From Chelativorans sp. ZYF759 (lineage in GTDB: Bacteria; Pseudomonadota; Alphaproteobacteria; Rhizobiales; Rhizobiaceae), in assembly GCF_012911015.1 (NCBI RefSeq), contig NZ_WVVV01000024.1, positions 1 to 33,931 on the forward strand: DNA of 33,931 nucleotides, given 5' to 3'. The notes below the pieces were generated by a model. It was not told where the DNA came from. It searched no databases and worked only from the letters and a program-made list of their open reading frames with translations. Made by a program: the position numbers and the translations under genes. The first letter of the stretch is position 1. Each line of letters opens with the position of its first letter. This document shows positions 33,128 to 33,931 of this stretch, in pieces.

Positions 33128-33229
33128 TTGAAAGAGCTTCAGAAAGAGAACGAGCGGTTTCGCAAGGCGGTTGCCGATCTCACCCTCGACAAGCTGATCC
33201 TGTCGGAGGCTGCCCGGGGAAACTTCTGA
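33128..33229 (+). pseudogene. IS3-family OrfA, C-terminal fragment
   Basis: Thirty-three codons LKELQKENERFRKAVADLTL, then DKLILSEAARGNF and TGA 33227-33229, are the leucine-zipper end of an IS3 OrfA. The N-terminal HTH part and the left terminal repeat of the element are missing. OrfB follows in the -1 frame, the arrangement used by IS3 elements for frameshifting. Confidence 0.85.
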
Positions 33230-33793
33230 GCCCCTCTCGTCGCCGTGCCTGCATCGATCATGTTCGCACAGTTCTGCCAAAGCGCGTGTCGGAACGCCGT
33301 GTATGTCGCGCACTGGGGCAGCATCGCTCCACGCAGCGCCGCATTCCTCGCGGCCGGAACGACGAGCAGCAACTGACCGAGGACATCGTTGCACTGGCCC
33401 GTCGTTATGGCCGCTACGGTTATCGCAAGATCGCCGAGCTTCTGCGCAGCCAGGCGGGCTGGGTGGTCAACGACAAGCGGGTCGAGCGCATCTGGCGGCA
33501 AGAGGGGCTGAAGGTTCCAGCCAAACAACCGAAGAAGGGCAGGCTCTGGCTCGCCGACGGGTCATGCATCCGCCTGCGCGCCGCGCGACCCAACCATGTC
33601 TGGTCCTACGATTTCGTCGAGGATCGAACCCATGACGGAAGGAAGTATCGCATGCTCAACGTGATCGACGAGTTCACGCATGAGGCGCTGGCGATCCGCA
33701 TCGATCGCAAGCTCAACTCCACCGACGTCATCGACGTTCTGTCCGACCTGTTCATCCTGCGCGGCGTGCCAGAACACATCCGCTCCGACAACG
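33230..33793 (+). pseudogene. IS3-family transposase OrfB, N-terminal half
   Basis: The sequence contains the HTH_21 region (RRYGRYGYRKIAELLRSQAG, then RVERIWRQEGL) and the first part of the DDE core: Asp in WSYDFVED and Asp in HIRSDN. It stops at 33793 where foreign sequence begins; the open frame runs only to a stop at 33820-33822. The continuation GPEF and the catalytic Glu are at 128-474, and the junction is exact in frame. Confidence 0.88.
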
Positions 33794-33931
33794 TCCTATG
33801 TCGGGAAATTCTGGCTGCTTAGGTCAGCAGGTCGTGTGGCATCCGGCTGTCCGGATACCTTGATAAGGTTGCCCAGACGGGCTCTGCGGTCAAGAAATGA
33901 TCTCATCCATAGCAAACACAGGGTACGCGAT
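33794..33931. mobile_element. Other end of the insertion nested in IS3
   Basis: Starting at TCCTATGTCGGGAA the sequence is no longer IS3. GTCGGGAA at 33800-33807 is an inverted copy of the motif at the end of the block at 1-127. Near the window edge an ATG (33899) opens a frame MISSIANTGYA that runs off the end and could be the start of the nested element's transposase. The family is not recognised. Confidence 0.45.

Overview
The window looks like accessory DNA of a GC-rich alphaproteobacterium, probably of the Rhizobiales (Mesorhizobium/Nitratireductor type). I infer this from codon use, tightly overlapping operons, TAXI-TRAP and LacI-ABC transporters, and the rhizobial look of the IS elements. 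No rRNA, tRNA, CRISPR array or replication initiator was recognised.

Layout. 1-612: end of a nested insertion, the C-terminal half of an IS3-family transposase and a resolvase HTH remnant. 789-2234: an exported alpha/beta-hydrolase of visibly lower GC. 2375-3451: an IS5-family transposase. 3686-4150: a MarR regulator. 4217-10189: a phthalate-type aromatic catabolic module. One arm is a five-gene minus-strand operon (reductase, dihydrodiol dehydrogenase, decarboxylase, unknown protein, EamA exporter). The other is the divergent Rieske dioxygenase. 10248-13173: a 2-oxoacid-dehydrogenase-like E1alpha/E1beta/E2 set whose E2 lacks the lipoyl domain and the catalytic His. 13170-16432: a decayed stretch with an E1beta fragment fused head-to-head to a truncated LysR gene, an orphan TRAP large permease and a broken class II aldolase/decarboxylase. 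16443-20346: an EamA transporter and a complete TAXI-TRAP transporter. 20609-26027: four genes of a mobile-element-like module (truncated AAA ATPase, unknown protein, PD-(D/E)XK-like protein, DUF3102-like protein). 26028-27304: debris, including a dead family-5 solute-binding protein gene. 27305-32947: a LacI-controlled ABC transporter operon ending in a GpdQ-like phosphodiesterase. 33071-33931: a fragment of a gene paralogous to the one at 23118-24227, the N-terminal half of the IS3 transposase, and the other end of the nested insertion.

How it works together. The dioxygenase, dehydrogenase and decarboxylase are the three steps from phthalate to protocatechuate. A palindrome, TTAG-N4-CTAA, occurs in the promoter of the exported hydrolase, twice in the divergent dioxygenase/reductase region, and (one mismatch) upstream of the TAXI-TRAP genes. 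In the first two promoters it has identical spacing to the -35 box (TTGACA-N8-TTAGAAASCTAA). This suggests one regulon joining extracytoplasmic ester hydrolysis, uptake and ring oxidation, possibly a phthalate-ester utilisation system. The MarR protein is a candidate regulator, but this is not proven.

The two IS3 halves at the window ends join exactly in frame (RSDN|GPEF) if the ends are brought together. The 34-kb segment is therefore either circular, tandemly repeated, or lies between two copies of the same interrupted IS.
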